A stretch of DNA of 64,000 bases from Lanius collurio (Eukaryota > Chordata > Aves > Passeriformes > Laniidae). Under the pieces are notes generated by a model. The model had not been told where the DNA came from. It saw nothing but the letters and a program-made list of their open reading frames with translations, and did no database searches. The stretch covers positions 59,919,147-59,983,146 of the forward strand of contig JACBWW010000003.1 of the NCBI GenBank assembly GCA_020086605.1, given 5' to 3'. The position numbers and the translations under genes are program-made. Shown here piece after piece: positions 36,001 to 47,299 of the stretch (position 1 is its first letter; each line of letters opens with the position of its first letter).

Positions 36001-36245
36001 TTTCCCTCGAAGTCCAATTTATGATTTCACATGGATTTAGTTGCAGCATCCCGTTTCTCAGCTAGGTACAAGAATCTCCTGCCTAGCAATTGGTAAAAAA
36101 ACAAAAAGAGGTAATTCCATAAGTTATGGACGTGGGAGAAAATATATGAACAGTTTTAGGTGACAAGGAAGTCCTTCACAGTGAGAGCCCTAAACTTAAG
36201 GATGCAAGGAGACTCACTCTTTTCTCTAAAGGATTTTCCATGTAA
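33062..36245. other. No recognised gene or repeat
   Basis: AT-rich sequence with a 12-13-base T run near 34484. A 166-codon minus frame at 34934-35434 is Cys- and Ser-rich but has no recognisable domain arrangement. Confidence 0.5.
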
Positions 36246-36383
36246 TTCTAGAATCATAGACTTACACAGGTCTGGAAGGGACATTAAGATGTCTTCTAGT
36301 TCATTCTTTGCTCCAAGCAGTGTCAGCTTCAGGGTTAGTTCAGGTTGCTCAGGGCACTGTCCAGTTGAGTTTGCTGTATCTCC
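36246..36383 (-). mobile_element. CR1 LINE 3' end (minus), interrupted by an LTR
   Basis: The plus strand reads 'ctagaatcatagacttacacaggtctggaagggacattaagatg', 'tgctccaagcagtgtcagcttcagggttagttcaggttgctcagggcactgtccagttgagtttgctgtatctcc'. This matches the complement of a CR1 3' end. The copy stops exactly at the target duplication CTCC of the LTR at 36384. A plausible continuation ('ctccaaatacaaaaatacc...') resumes at 36847. Confidence 0.88.
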
Positions 36384-36846
36384 TGATGCCATGATAAATT
36401 TTTTGCCTTTTCTTTTATACCCTTTTTATACCTTTCTATAACTTCCGTATTCTTAGTGCTTTTTGGCCTACATTCTTAGACTTATTTGTTAAGCTAGGAG
36501 ACTAAACATTGTAGAAGCTTCCTAGTTAGGGATCAGAATGCTCAATACCCCAAGGTCTTCTGCAGAATACATTTTGTAAACTAAGACAGAACCATCCAGG
36601 GGAAGGTGTCTCTGGGAAGGGGGCTCACTCGACCCTCTCACTGGGGAATCTTTGATAGACATGCTAATTAGTAGGACCTACAATGTTACACTCAATCCAT
36701 TGTGGGTGTGCATTGTGGTGTCCCTTTCAGTGCATTCCACCTGGTCGACGTGCACCTAAGGATCCTTAAAATAAATGCTGAGGTAAACTCCCTTTTCCCC
36801 TCTAACCATGTTTGATTCTTGATTTTAAAACCAGGAAAAGGCATCA
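36384..36846 (+). mobile_element. 463-bp solo LTR inserted into a CR1 copy
   Basis: Ends are TGATGCC (36384-36390) and GGCATCA (36840-36846), a perfect 7-bp inverted repeat, flanked by the 4-bp direct repeat CTCC (36380-36383 and 36847-36850). An AATAAA signal at 36770-36775 is followed by 'tgctgaggtaaactcccttttcccctctaacc', typical of R-U5. The terminal heptamers are the same as those of the LTR at 32628-33057, and weak similarity continues inward, so the two are probably related families. The insertion splits the CR1 copy and is younger than it. Confidence 0.87.
36770..36775 (+). terminator. LTR polyadenylation signal AATAAA
   Basis: In 'ccttaaaataaatgctgagg', about 70 bases before the LTR 3' end. 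Confidence 0.6.
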
Positions 36847-37224
36847 CTCCAAATACAAAAATACCATGACTTCTTGGGGTTTTTCCTTTGAAAGAGAACA
36901 GCTTCAACAGGAGGAATGGAAACCTCTTAACTCCCCACACCCAAATAATACAGATTATATTCTTGGAGGTGTCTGTGAATTGCTCTATGCAGCTGTGAGA
37001 GTGGAAGTAGCTCTCCCACATGGTGTGCTCAGGGGTGTCACTCCAACTGCATTAGAAACTTTCCATTGGTAAGTCATAGCTTTTCATTAGAAAGACAGAA
37101 GAGGTATTGATTTGGTGAAAAAGAACTGGAGTCATTTAGCGAAGACTGAACATACCTTGCATAAGCATCCACATCTGGAGGAGAAGCAAGACTTAGTTAC
37201 TGTGGGCCCTTTTCCCCAGCGTTT

Positions 37225-37682
37225 TGTTCTCCACTGAGATGTCCTGGATTGACACAGCAGTTGCTCCCCACAGGATGCTATGTGGAGGGACCAAGCACTT
37301 GTCCTCAGGTTCTGGATTTCTGGTTTGTCTAGTAGCCAAGTCCTGGAAGGAGGAGTGTTGCAGTGGATCCCCCTCGGCCCACCCCTCTTCCCCCCCGGCC
37401 GAGTCCCTGCCATGTGACTGAGTCGGGTCTGTCCAATGTTCCAGCTGCCCAGGCTCTGATCTGGTTGGTTGTTTATCCCAGCTCCACCCTGGGATCCCCC
37501 TTCCCCCTGGCTGTGATAAAACCAGCAGGACACAAAGCCCCCCCCCTCTGACCTCGCTGACTCTGCCCAGGTCGGGTGCTCTGTCCCCCCCAGGACAGAG
37601 GGAATAAATGACTTAACATCATAAAGGAGGTTTGAGCTATATTTGTCTTCTCAACTTCTGCTTCTGGTGGTGGCTGTCAACA
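37225..37682 (+). mobile_element. Probable solo LTR (plus)
   Basis: A GC-rich block with a TATA-like GATAAAACC at 37515-37522, an AATAAA signal at 37603-37608 and a U5-like pyrimidine-rich end 'atttgtcttctcaacttctgcttctggtggtggctgtcaaca'. TGTT at 37225 and AACA at 37679-37682 would form its ends, but no flanking direct repeat was found, so the boundaries are provisional. The GATAAAACC box is the same as in the minisatellite LTR at 31.3-32.5 kb, hinting at related promoters. Confidence 0.55.
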
Positions 37683-38552
37683 AACACTGGCTTAAGTGGG
37701 GCTGCACAGTCGAGGAATATTCAGGCTGTTTGTAAATGGTTTAAGATATTCCAAGATGTAAAGAGGCAAGCTCACCACAAAATTAAGCAGTGGACAAGCT
37801 AATCAACCAGAGAGAGGAATGTCTCTGATCCTGTTTTATAGTCTTCATCCCTTTGAGCCTAATCCTAAGAGATTACCTCACTGTGCTGTGAATTGATTGC
37901 AGAGGTAGAGATAAAATGCAGAAGCTCTGTCTTTTCAGTGCTGGGCACTGAGACTTTCCTCCTCTGGGTCATGCAATGAACTACCTGGAAAAGCTTTCAA
38001 ATCCCTGAGCATGATTAATAGACCTAAAGCTCCAGACTGGAGCCAGATGGAGAACATACATGCTTCTGCTTTTTCTGTTTGCGTATGTACAGGTGCTGCT
38101 CTCAAGGCGCCTGTCAACTGCTTGTGTTCTGGGAGCTGACAGATCCACTGCAGCACTGCTCGGCTAAGTGTGCACACATAAAGTGGAGATTAACCAAAAT
38201 AGCCCTTTAATAACACCATCAGTGGAGTGATCACACTGACTGACAGCAGGGACTGGGCAGGGTTAAATATGTATGCAAAGAGAATTTTTATTGCACTCTC
38301 TGCGGGTGCTTCCATTCACAGAAATAAATTCAGGTGCACCCTGTGCTGCCCAATCACACATTTCTGTCACTGATCTGACTCCCTGTCAGACACCACACAT
38401 GAATTCCTGGCAATTGACTAGCTGCTAGTGCCAGCCTCCTCAGAATTTACTGTATGATGGTTTGATTTACCCTGTTTCTAAACCTATATCTCCTCTGCTT
38501 TGTCAAGCCTGTCCTGGCGAATCCTGAACCAGACTGAGGCGTACTGAAGTAC
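37683..38552. other. No recognised gene or repeat
   Basis: Mixed-composition sequence between two LTRs. No motif recognised. Confidence 0.5.
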
Positions 38553-39497
38553 TGTAACACTTGGGTAGGTTGACCTTGGCTAGACACCAGGTCCCCACCA
38601 AAGTCACTCTGTCACTCCCCTCCTCAGGTGAGAGAAAACAATGAAAAGGCTCATGAGTCAAGATAAGGGTAGGGAGAGATCACTCACCAGTTACCATCAC
38701 AAACAAAATAGACTCGGCTCAGAAAAATTAGTTTAATTTATTATCAATCAAATCAGAGTAGGGTTATGAGAAATAAACCCAAATCTTAAAACACCTTTCC
38801 CCCCACCCCTCACGTCTTCCTGGACTCAGCTTTGCCCCTGCATTGTCTCCAATGTCCCCCTCAGCAGTGCAGGAGGATGGATAACAGGGATTGTGATATT
38901 CTGGTGGGAAGGATTCCTTACACTCTTCCCCTGCTCCATCATAGAGTCTGTCCCATGGGAGACAGTCCTTCAGGGACAGGCTGATCCAGCATGGGTCCCC
39001 CTTGGGCAGTAAACTTGTTCCAGTGTGGGATCCTCTCTTCATGGGTCCACAGGCTCTGTGAGAAGTCTGCCAGTCAGAGGCTTCCCGTAGAGTCACAGCC
39101 TCCTCTGGGCATCCCCTGCTCCAGTGTGGGGTCCTACAGGGGCTGCAGGTGGATCTCTGCTCCCCCATGGACCCCTATGGGCTGCAGGGGCACAGCTGCC
39201 TCACCCTGCAGGAGAATCTCTCTTCTTGCACCTGGAGCACCTCCTGCCCCTCCTCCTGCACTGACCTTGGGTGTCTGCAGAGAGGTTTCTTTCACATATT
39301 CTCCCTCTCTCCAGCTGTAGTTCTGCAGGTGTTTTTCCTCCTTCTTAAATACATTATCCCAGAAGTGCTGTTGTCCTTGCTGATGGGATCAACTTTGGCC
39401 AGCAGCTGGTCCGTGAAGAAAGCTTCCGGCAGCTTCTCACAGAAGCCACTCTTGTAGCCTCCTTGCTACCAAAATGTGGTCCTGTAAACCCAATACA
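38553..39497 (-). mobile_element. About 945-bp LTR of an avian ERV (minus)
   Basis: The plus strand carries the complement of a common avian LTR: 'ggttgaccttggctagacaccaggtccccaccaaag', 'attagtttaatttattatcaatcaaatcagagtagggttatgagaaataaa', repeated 'ctccagtgtggg(g)tcc' blocks, and the end 'cttctcacagaagccactcttgtagcctccttgctaccaaaatgtggtcctgtaaacccaataca'. On the sense strand the 5' end is TGTATTGGG and a polyadenylation-type AATAAA lies near 38740. A degenerate GC-rich repetition (lctccagtgtggg-like motif) fills U3. Minus frames of 134 codons (38764-39168) are not retroviral proteins. The exact left boundary and target duplication are not resolved. Confidence 0.8.
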
Positions 39498-39946
39498 ACA
39501 TGTTGTCTAATAGGCAGAGACTCTTCAATGCTCTCCATTAAGTTACCAGGTTGTTCATTTTAGCTCTCCGTGGATGTGGCAGCTCTTACTGGATGCTTTT
39601 GGACAAATACAAGGCACCCCCTTAGACTAACAAAGCCCTGGCAACTTTTAAGCAATATAATCGCTTTCATGAAAGCCAGAGAGAAAAATCTGACAGGAGA
39701 GACACTTGCCTTCTAATAGCAGATGTTTGAGACAAATGAGCAGATGTCAGGAAGCTGCTTTGATGAAATGAAACAATGAAGTAAAATGTTTCTTTATTAA
39801 ATTGAAGTATAAAATCTGAAGCATTGCAGAAACAGGGAAAAATGTTTGAATCGATGTTGTTAGATGTGATGTTCCTCTCCCCTACAGAAATATTTTTTTT
39901 TCTGCACTTAATGGCAGGCTAACTATTAGCTTAAGTTTGTTTATGG
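39498..39946. other. No recognised gene or repeat
   Basis: Short AT-rich spacer between the LTR and the AATAG microsatellite. Confidence 0.5.
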
Positions 39947-40012
39947 ATAGAATAGAATAGAATAGAATAGAATAGAATAGAATAGAATAGAATAGAATAG
40001 AATAGAATAGAA
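39947..40012. repeat. (AATAG)n microsatellite, about 13 copies
   Basis: Uninterrupted AATAG pentamers. They sit exactly where the TAGAA-type tail of the adjoining minus-strand CR1 fragment is expected, so the array probably grew from that tail. Confidence 0.97.
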
Positions 40013-40110
40013 GGTATTTTCAGAAGGATGAGACCTCCAATGACCATTTAGTCCAACAGCCTGACAAATAAGGAGCTGACTAAAAGCTAGAGCAGAGCAA
40101 ATATTGTTCT
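40013..40110 (-). mobile_element. CR1 LINE 3' end (minus) next to AATAG array
   Basis: 'aaggatgagacctccaatgaccatttagtccaacagcctgacaaataaggagctgactaaaagctagagc' matches the complement of a CR1 3' end of the subfamily whose tail is (TAGAA)n. Similarity fades after about 40110. Confidence 0.75.
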
Positions 40111-43100
40111 GTATTAGTAAATAAATGGTTCTTTGCAATCTTAAGTGAGATGAGGAGGTTTGCACTGTTGTGTCCCAAAGGATAATCCAGTGGCCAAAAT
40201 TTTGTCCTCTCTCCATGGCCACTCTAAAACCAGTCTCAGCTCTGCCAATGACCTACTCTGGGACTTTAGGAAGAACCTGAACTTTCCTGCCTGTTTATTA
40301 TCAGCCTCTTCTATTCTGCTAAAAAATTAATGATGCAAAGCCCTTCCTGTGTTTATGCAAGGTTTCTTTCTGTGTGCCTGTATGAGATCCAGCAGGGTTG
40401 TCATACTCTCAATTGCACTCCTGAATGCTGCTGTGAAAAGAGCAAAGGTGGTAAGCCATCCATTGAAAAGTGCCAGAGTTCACTGGCATCACTTAAAGAA
40501 AGAGATCTTTGGAAAATAACGGTTATTTCTAGCAGACACTTATTTTACTACTGTATCTGCCAGATTAATTACTCAGTCCACTTTCATATGTTGCTTTTAG
40601 ATAAGGTGAAATACTTTCAAACGTAATGACATTTTTAATAATTAACAGTATCTTCTAATGAATTTGCTTGCTGTCTTTTATTCTTTTCCTCCAGGGGTAA
40701 AACCTGATGTCTTTGCTCATATGGAGCTCCTGTGTATATGCGTACATATACACACATAGGTGTATATGTATATATGTGTGTCTGTGTGTGTCTGTGTGTG
40801 TCATGTGGAGGAGAAAAGAAAGAATAGGGAGGAAAATTATATGCCAGAGAATAAAATAAATAGAAAAAAGAGGCAAAATACTACCAATATTTTTATTTAC
40901 TCTTTACTTTATTCATTACAGTTTGCAGAAAGAGGAAATGGGACTTTCTGAAGTATCATCACTTCAAGAAGTTTCCAAAAGGAAAGCTTTGGGTTTTATC
41001 TGTGGGATTTTCTTCTTTTGTCTAGATACATCCTTTTGTCTACTCTGTGGTGGTGCTCTCACTTTATTGCCACTGGGGAACCTTTCCCACCTCACACAAG
41101 AGAGAAGTGTGACAAGGAGGCTTGGTACTTGCGTTGGGGCCATGCCCAGAGCCTGCATGGCTTTTGAGGAAGCCAAGATTTGGGCAGCTCTGGTGCCTCC
41201 TCCACAGCCATGATGGCAGGTACAGCCTCCCCCTCCAACCACTGGCAGTGCTGGACCAGCCTCATCTCGTCTGAGGAACCCCAGTCAGTGCCAGCTCCTC
41301 AGGAGAGGGAAGCCAGGGGGAGGGGGTGACAAACTGCCTTGGCTGTCCCCTCTCCTCCCCCTTCAATCTCTGCCTGCTGCCTTCCAGTGCTGCAGAGGAA
41401 ATTAAGTTGGGATTCAAGCATCTGGAGAGCAGTGGGTAAAATGTGCTCTAGAAGAATATATTCTTACAGATGTTCTTCTCTTTACTGCTACAGCAAGTCA
41501 GGATGAAAACACACTGCATAAACTGTAACATGCCTGAAATTTAATGTAAACTGTTCCCTTCCAAGCAAGCAGCAAAATCCTAGAAGCTCAATCTATGTCC
41601 TGCAGGCAGGAGAAGGGGGGGAATGATGCCTTTTTTTTCTCCTTTTTTTAAATTAATATTGTATTATTGTAGCTAAAATTGTGCTTGGGGACATTCCAAC
41701 AATGTGGTGCTGAGGAATGTGCATGAAGCAGATAACACTATTTCCCTCCAGTAGAAGGAAAATATATATAATAACAGAAACTTTATTCATTAATTTGAAG
41801 GAAGTTATGATTACATTATTGAGGCTAAAGGGTATGAAATACCTTCTGCCAGCCAATAAACTACGGTCCAGCCAATTCTAGGATCAAGCTTTGGAAGTTC
41901 CTATAGAAGATAAATGTAGGAGCAAGAGGAAGGAAGCAGTTCCCAGATGGTAACGCTTTAATTTTTAATTTGGAAAAGTTGATAATATTCCAAGTTTTAT
42001 ACCCTAAGGAAGAAACCACTTGACTCAATGCCATATTCTTGGCTCCCTGGTGGGTTAAATAAACTTGTGGTTGCAATGTTTTTTATTTGTTTAAGGGACA
42101 GCTTGTGCCTTGGACTGAATGTCTGCTCAGGAGCAGGGTAAAGCTGATCCCTTCAATTGTCTGGTGTGTGATCTGGTATGTTCCTGCCAGTTTCCCAACC
42201 CCTATGTTTGTAGATACCCAGGAAACAATCAGTCAAAGTTGTCCCACATTTCTGCAATGTGGGAACCAACAGGGCTTGATCAGAGCAGCCATATCATGGT
42301 AATATTCTGCAATAATTTTCCCATCTAAACCAGATGTTGTCTTGGCAGGTGGGGGAAAACAGAGCTGAGCTCCACCTCACCCAGGATTTTATAGGAGAAT
42401 AAATCCTCTCTATACCACCAGTTCTGCCTGAATTCAGAACACTGCACTGTATGGGGTTTGTTACATTCCATGATATTTCTTCTTTCATTTAAGCCTGGAC
42501 TCCATTTCTCACTGAGGCCACCCTTGGGAAGCTGGAAGGGATTGTGTGTTATGTGGCTCAGGCTGGAAAATGAAAGGTTGGAAAGGAAGGGGAAAGCTCA
42601 CAAATTGTCAGTTCTCATTTGGTTCTCAATAAAAGCACCTGTATTCCTAGGGAAAAAAAAAAAGGTAATATCTGTGATGAGTGTCAAATGAGCAGAGGAA
42701 ATAGATATTTACTCTGTAGAATTGAGTTGTACTTGGCAATTTAACATTTTTTCATTGGAGCAGTGGATAATGATTACTCCTGCATTTTACCAGTTTTGCT
42801 CCAATGCAGATGTATAAAAAGATAAGAGCAGGCCTGAGAACTGACCAAAGATGCACTGCTTGAACAGCAGCCCAAGGCCTTGGCGTTTTCTTGGTATCTG
42901 CTTGACTGTGGCTGTGAGAGGATTCTTATCCCACCTGAACTCACCACTGCTCCCTGGGAATGTCAGCAGAACAGGGAAAGCAGTTTATTTGTTAAAAAGA
43001 TTTTCTCCACTACATTGCAGCCAGGCTGCAGTCATGCAAAAACATTTCTGGGACCAGTCTAATGTCTATATTTTGATTTTACTGAGGGACAAGTTTTCTA

Positions 43101-44819
43101 TGGTCTTAAATTTGACCACAACATTCAAGGCTTCAATCACAGTTAAATTCCTTCTGCACGGACTTCTTTGTATAGGTTGAGTGCTGCATAAAGATAAAGA
43201 CATCTTAGCTCCTTGAACTGTATTTGAGCTAAATACTTATTCTGTGTCCTAAAGGTTCAAACCAAGTGTTTATTTCAGTTTACTCCTAGCTGAGATGTGG
43301 AAACCATTCACTCAATATCAGCAACACTGACACCTCTGCCTCCCACACGAAAACACTGTTTCTTTCCCTCTTGCAGTGCTCTGACTCTGTACTTCTGTGC
43401 CAGGGGACATTGCTGCTTTGTTATGTGACCCTGAGGCTGGTGGCATGTGGCCTGGGTTCTGCCCGGGCTTGAGTGTCACATATGGTGTCCCAGTGGCAGG
43501 AATGACTGTAAGCTGGGCACTCTGGACTGGAAAGGACTTTCAAAGTCACCAAATCCATCATTCCAATGTTGTAGAGAACTATAAACCTCCCACAGAACTG
43601 ATCACGTTCCCTTTTGAATAATAGCTGCTTTTTTTTTTTTTTGTTGCAGCAAATACAAAGACTTCCTTCCCGACTCCACTGGTTCATTAGAAAGTTTCTT
43701 CTAGTTTCCACAAACAAAGTTAATTTCTTTCCAGTCATCCTTGCATCCACACTGACTTCTGGTCAAAACAATTTTCTCTCTTTCCGGTGTTCACAACTTT
43801 GCATAAGTTGCCAGCAATATTTATCCTACAGGCTGTTTTCATGCTGGGCAACATCCTGCTTCTGTCACAACAGGTAGGGAACTTTATGTTATTTAATCTC
43901 TCACTTCATTATGAGCTATGCCAAATGACTCAACATTTCTGGGGCCAGTCTAACTGGAGCAGGAAACAGGTAAAGATATCTAGGGAAAATTTTTAGTCAC
44001 AGAAATGCCATCCATGACACGCTGAGTGGAATTGTCCCAGAACAGGAAACGAAAACACTGTGTATAGAAAACAGTGATAAACATCAAGGGTTCCTAATTG
44101 CTTTAGAATGGCTTTTCTTTTCCCCATTAGCCTGCTCACTAATCTTTTTGTACCAAAAATAATTTTCCATGAATCACAACCGTATCTTTATAATGAGTAC
44201 AAGGAAACATCAGTTTAAGTAATATCAAGCTAAGTAACAGGAAACATCACATTAAGTATAATCTAATTAGGATTTTTTTCCACCACAGAAGGGACAGTTT
44301 CATTTTTTTCAGATAAGGGTTAAAAGCTGTGTAGAAACATGTGAAACTGAGAGTCACAACATCTACTGCTCATCTCTGCAGTCAAGAAGCTGAAACTACC
44401 TATGACAACAGTTTCTCAGCTGACACTCCTGGGAGTGTTATTCTTAACCAGAAATCCACATCAAATATCTGAAGCTATGCAGCTGCACACCTCCCTTTCC
44501 AATCAGAAAAAAAACCTGAAACACTTCTTTTCTGAAACAGGCCCTACTAAAGCAGCAGCCAGATCTCTGAAATATGCCCAAAGGCCCTACCATTTTAAAA
44601 TGTCAATATGTTTGTGCTCCTGGAACTCCACAAGGAGATGATGAGTCATAAATTTTATACCAACAAAGGCTATCATCAATGTCTTGTCCGTCTCCATAAC
44701 CAGCATGAGTATAAGGTTTAACTCAGTATTCCCTGCACTGGACCACAACTTGTGCGTGAGATACAGGATTTCTTTTGCAAAAATGTTTGATCTTCACCTG
44801 TACCAATTCTTATCTCTCT
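40111..44819. other. No recognised gene; one TG-rich microsatellite
   Basis: Apart from the TG/TA-rich tract at 40735-40802, nothing is recognised. GC-richer sequence at 41150-41400 lacks any open gene structure. Homopolymer runs at 42651-42663 (A) and 43630-43643 (T). Confidence 0.5.
40735..40802. repeat. Imperfect TA/TG-rich microsatellite
   Basis: 'gtatatgcgtacatatacacacataggtgtatatgtatatatg' followed by two tgtgtgtc blocks. Alternating purine-pyrimidine sequence. Confidence 0.85.
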
Positions 44820-44893
44820 TGCAGCCAGTCACTAAGGCTCAGGAAATGTTTGTGAAGTGCCTTGAAAGTCTCTTTGGGGATGTGATGTAGGGA
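44820..44893 (+). mobile_element. Possible L2/MIR-type 3' end remnant
   Basis: 'aggctcaggaaatgtttgtgaagtgccttgaaagtctctttggggatgtgatgta' resembles the shared 3' end of L2 and MIR-like elements (AATGTTTGTAAAGCGCTTTGGGATCC...). It is short and diverged. Confidence 0.35.
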
Positions 44894-45781
44894 ATTTGCA
44901 GGCAAACAAATAACAGGTCAATTTCTATCCAGTTATTCTCATGCTGCTTTTACTTGGAGAAGTTGATCTTAGTGCATCTGGAATTCAAATAGGTGATTAA
45001 CAAATGATAGTGAATACAGTATATGAGTTCCATGTGCTACTTTCTGCTTTCAATAAGCACTCTTTACACAGAATGAAATTCTGCCATGAATTACACCAGG
45101 GTGAGACCAGGGCAAACAGCTCCAAATTAATACAGAGAAGTGGAAGTTTTCCAAGACTTCTGTCAACTCATTCAAAGCTTTTATAACCCCCAAGGTTAGG
45201 TGTATCAATATCTCAATAATGTGCTTGGAAAATCATGCAGTTGATTAACAATAGGGCCCTCTGACTGAGATGTAATTGAATTGGAAAGAAAAGGTACTTA
45301 TTCCCAGGGTAGGAGAATGTTGGCAGGACAAATAGCTGAATGTCCAACCAAGATCCTGTACCAGAGGAGTGATAGCTCTATTTATGCAGACAAGTGTCAC
45401 TGCTAAGGACAGATGTGAGCTAAATAATTTGGAAATCTCAGGGATATTGGCACAGGACCCTTGACTGCAGAGTCTCTGCATCAGTATCCATCTCAGTCTA
45501 TTCCATGAAGCCCAACTGTTTTGAACCTCAGGAGGAAGGTCAGATTTACCCTGTTCTAATGAAGATCTGGACAACTTATTTTAGTCAACTGAGACCCACT
45601 TCTGGTGACCACACTGTCGAAGTAAGAGCCTGCTCCATCCTTACTTGAGAATGACATTTAATGAATGTCCTTTGGGAGGATGTACTTTCCAAGCATTTCA
45701 TCAACTGTTCTGTGGGACAGGACACCAGTATTGCCTGACGAGAATGGAAACACCTGTAAATTAAGGGATCTAGAAAAAAAC
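44894..45781. other. No recognised gene or repeat
   Basis: AT-rich spacer. A 109-codon minus frame at 45245-45574 lacks motifs. Confidence 0.5.
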
Positions 45782-46386
45782 TGTCATGGTTTGACACCAG
45801 CTGACAAATAAGTACCACACAATTACTCACTCAGACCCCCTTCCACCCTCCCTCAGGACAGCGGAATGAATTGGAAGGGTAAAAGAGAAAATAAACTCAT
45901 GGGTTGAGCTAGAAGCAGTTTAATAATTTTTTAAAATTATAATAATAATAATTATTATTATTATTACTATTATTATTATTACTACTTTTAAGTAAGAAAG
46001 AAGGAATTAAAAAAAAAATAGAGAGGAAAATAAAACCAAAGAAAGACAAGTGATGAAAATGGAAATAATTGCTTGCCACCAGCCACCTGATGCTCAGCCA
46101 GTCCCCAAGCAGTGCCCCCTTCCCATACAACAAACTTCCTTCTTAGTTTCATTGTTTAACATGGCATCATGTCACATGGAAATTGGTCAGTTGAGGTAAC
46201 CTGTGCCAGCTGTGTCCCATCTCATCCCCTTGTGCACCTCCAGATTTTTCCCTGTTGGAAAAGGTCTTGATTCTGTACAAGTGCTGCTCAGCATATCAGT
46301 GTGTAAGCAACACTTATTTCCAGAAAAAAATACAGACCCACGGTAGCCACTGTGAAGAAATTTATCAGTATAAAAACAACCAAAGG
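45782..46386 (-). mobile_element. ERVL-type avian LTR (minus)
   Basis: The plus strand reads 'tgtcatggtttgacaccagctgacaaataagtaccacacaattactcactc', 'gtaaaagagaaaataaactcatgggttgagctagaagcagtttaataa', 'ccagccacctgatgctcagccagtccccaagcagtg', 'tgtcacatggaaattgg', 'gcaccTCCAG', and 'ggtagccactgtgaagaaatttatcag' at the far end. This is in order the complement of the common avian ERVL LTR. The polyadenylation region corresponds to 'tttaataa' near 45920. An AAT/ATT microsatellite lies within it. The right border is approximate and no target duplication was confirmed. Confidence 0.85.
45938..45987. repeat. AAT/ATT microsatellite, near-palindromic, in the LTR
   Basis: AATAATAATAATTATTATTATT with a few C interruptions. 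The switch from AAT to ATT makes the tract largely self-complementary. Confidence 0.9.
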
Positions 46387-47299
46387 AATTGGAGCAGTTG
46401 TTTCCTAAAGACTTTTAAATTTAAAGAGAAATTTTGATAAATGACTGCAGATATATTTTCCATGCCCAATGATATGAACAAAGTTTATCTTAGATTGAAA
46501 CAAAACAGGAATCCACTAGACATTAAGAAAATCTTTCTGATGAGTAGGGAAGCTAAGTCCTGATACAGTCTAGATGAGGGATGGAGAGTCCAACATGCTG
46601 GTTTGGTGTAGTTAATACCACGATGAGCATGGACTGGGCATCTTCTCACAGCCCCTCCCAGACTGTTTTCTCTGATTCTGAATGGTTTTCACATTGTTCC
46701 AGAACAGATGGGGTGCAGAAAAGCAGTCTCTTAGCACCCTCCTCTGATTCCTAATAAATTGCTTCTCATTAAAAGTAACAATTTTCAAATGCTTGCTGCA
46801 ATCAGCAGGGTAGGTGTGCTGGTTTTGGCAGAGGTAGAGTTAACATTCCTCTGACAGTAAGCCCTCTCAATCAAGTGACCTGGAGGAAGAATGACTTCAA
46901 ATGGGGGGGTGAGTGGTGTTTTATCTCCATCTGTGCTCAAAACCATAACAATAGGTCATTGTCCTTCTTATTGTACACATAAATTCTCTTTGTTGTCTTA
47001 TTTGAGGACATAATTGATTTATTACTTTGGGGTCTTTTTTTCTTTATCATTTCCCTGTCTTGTATAATTTTTCTTTAACTTGGCCATGATCTAAGATTAG
47101 TTTGGGGTTTGTTTCATGTTTATTTCATGATTTGAGACCCAAGATTTTGACTGTCAGCACAGTAAAAAATTGTTTTCTTTTGTTCAAATGGAATTTCACA
47201 CTTCTTATTTGTTCCCACTTCCTCTTGCCCTCTCAAAGGGCACTATATAGAAGAGTGTGGCTGCTGCTTCTTCTTCTTCATTCCTTTCCATCAGATATT
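46387..47299. other. Mostly unrecognised; possible LTR start at 46815
   Basis: At 46815-46862 'gtgctggttttggcagaggtagagttaacattcctctgacag' resembles the 5' start of the same ERVL LTR family (tGTcCTGGTTTTGGCTGGGATAGAGTTAA...), in plus orientation, opposite to the copy at 45.8 kb. The rest is not recognised. Confidence 0.4.
46815..46862 (+). mobile_element. Short 5' end fragment of an ERVL-type LTR
   Basis: Only the first 45-50 bases of the family are recognisable. It faces the minus-oriented LTR at 45782-46386. Confidence 0.4.

Noticed and set aside
38764..39320. 134-codon minus and 109-codon plus frames
   Set aside because: Both lie inside the non-coding U3/R part of the ERV LTR at 38553-39497.
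40735..40802. Tandem TG blocks as a CRISPR-like or satellite array
   Set aside because: Ordinary TG/TA microsatellite. There are no unique spacers between repeats.
41618..41650. TGATGCCTTTTTTTT as the start of a third TGATGCC-type LTR
   Set aside because: No matching GGCATCA end or target duplication occurs within LTR distance on either side.
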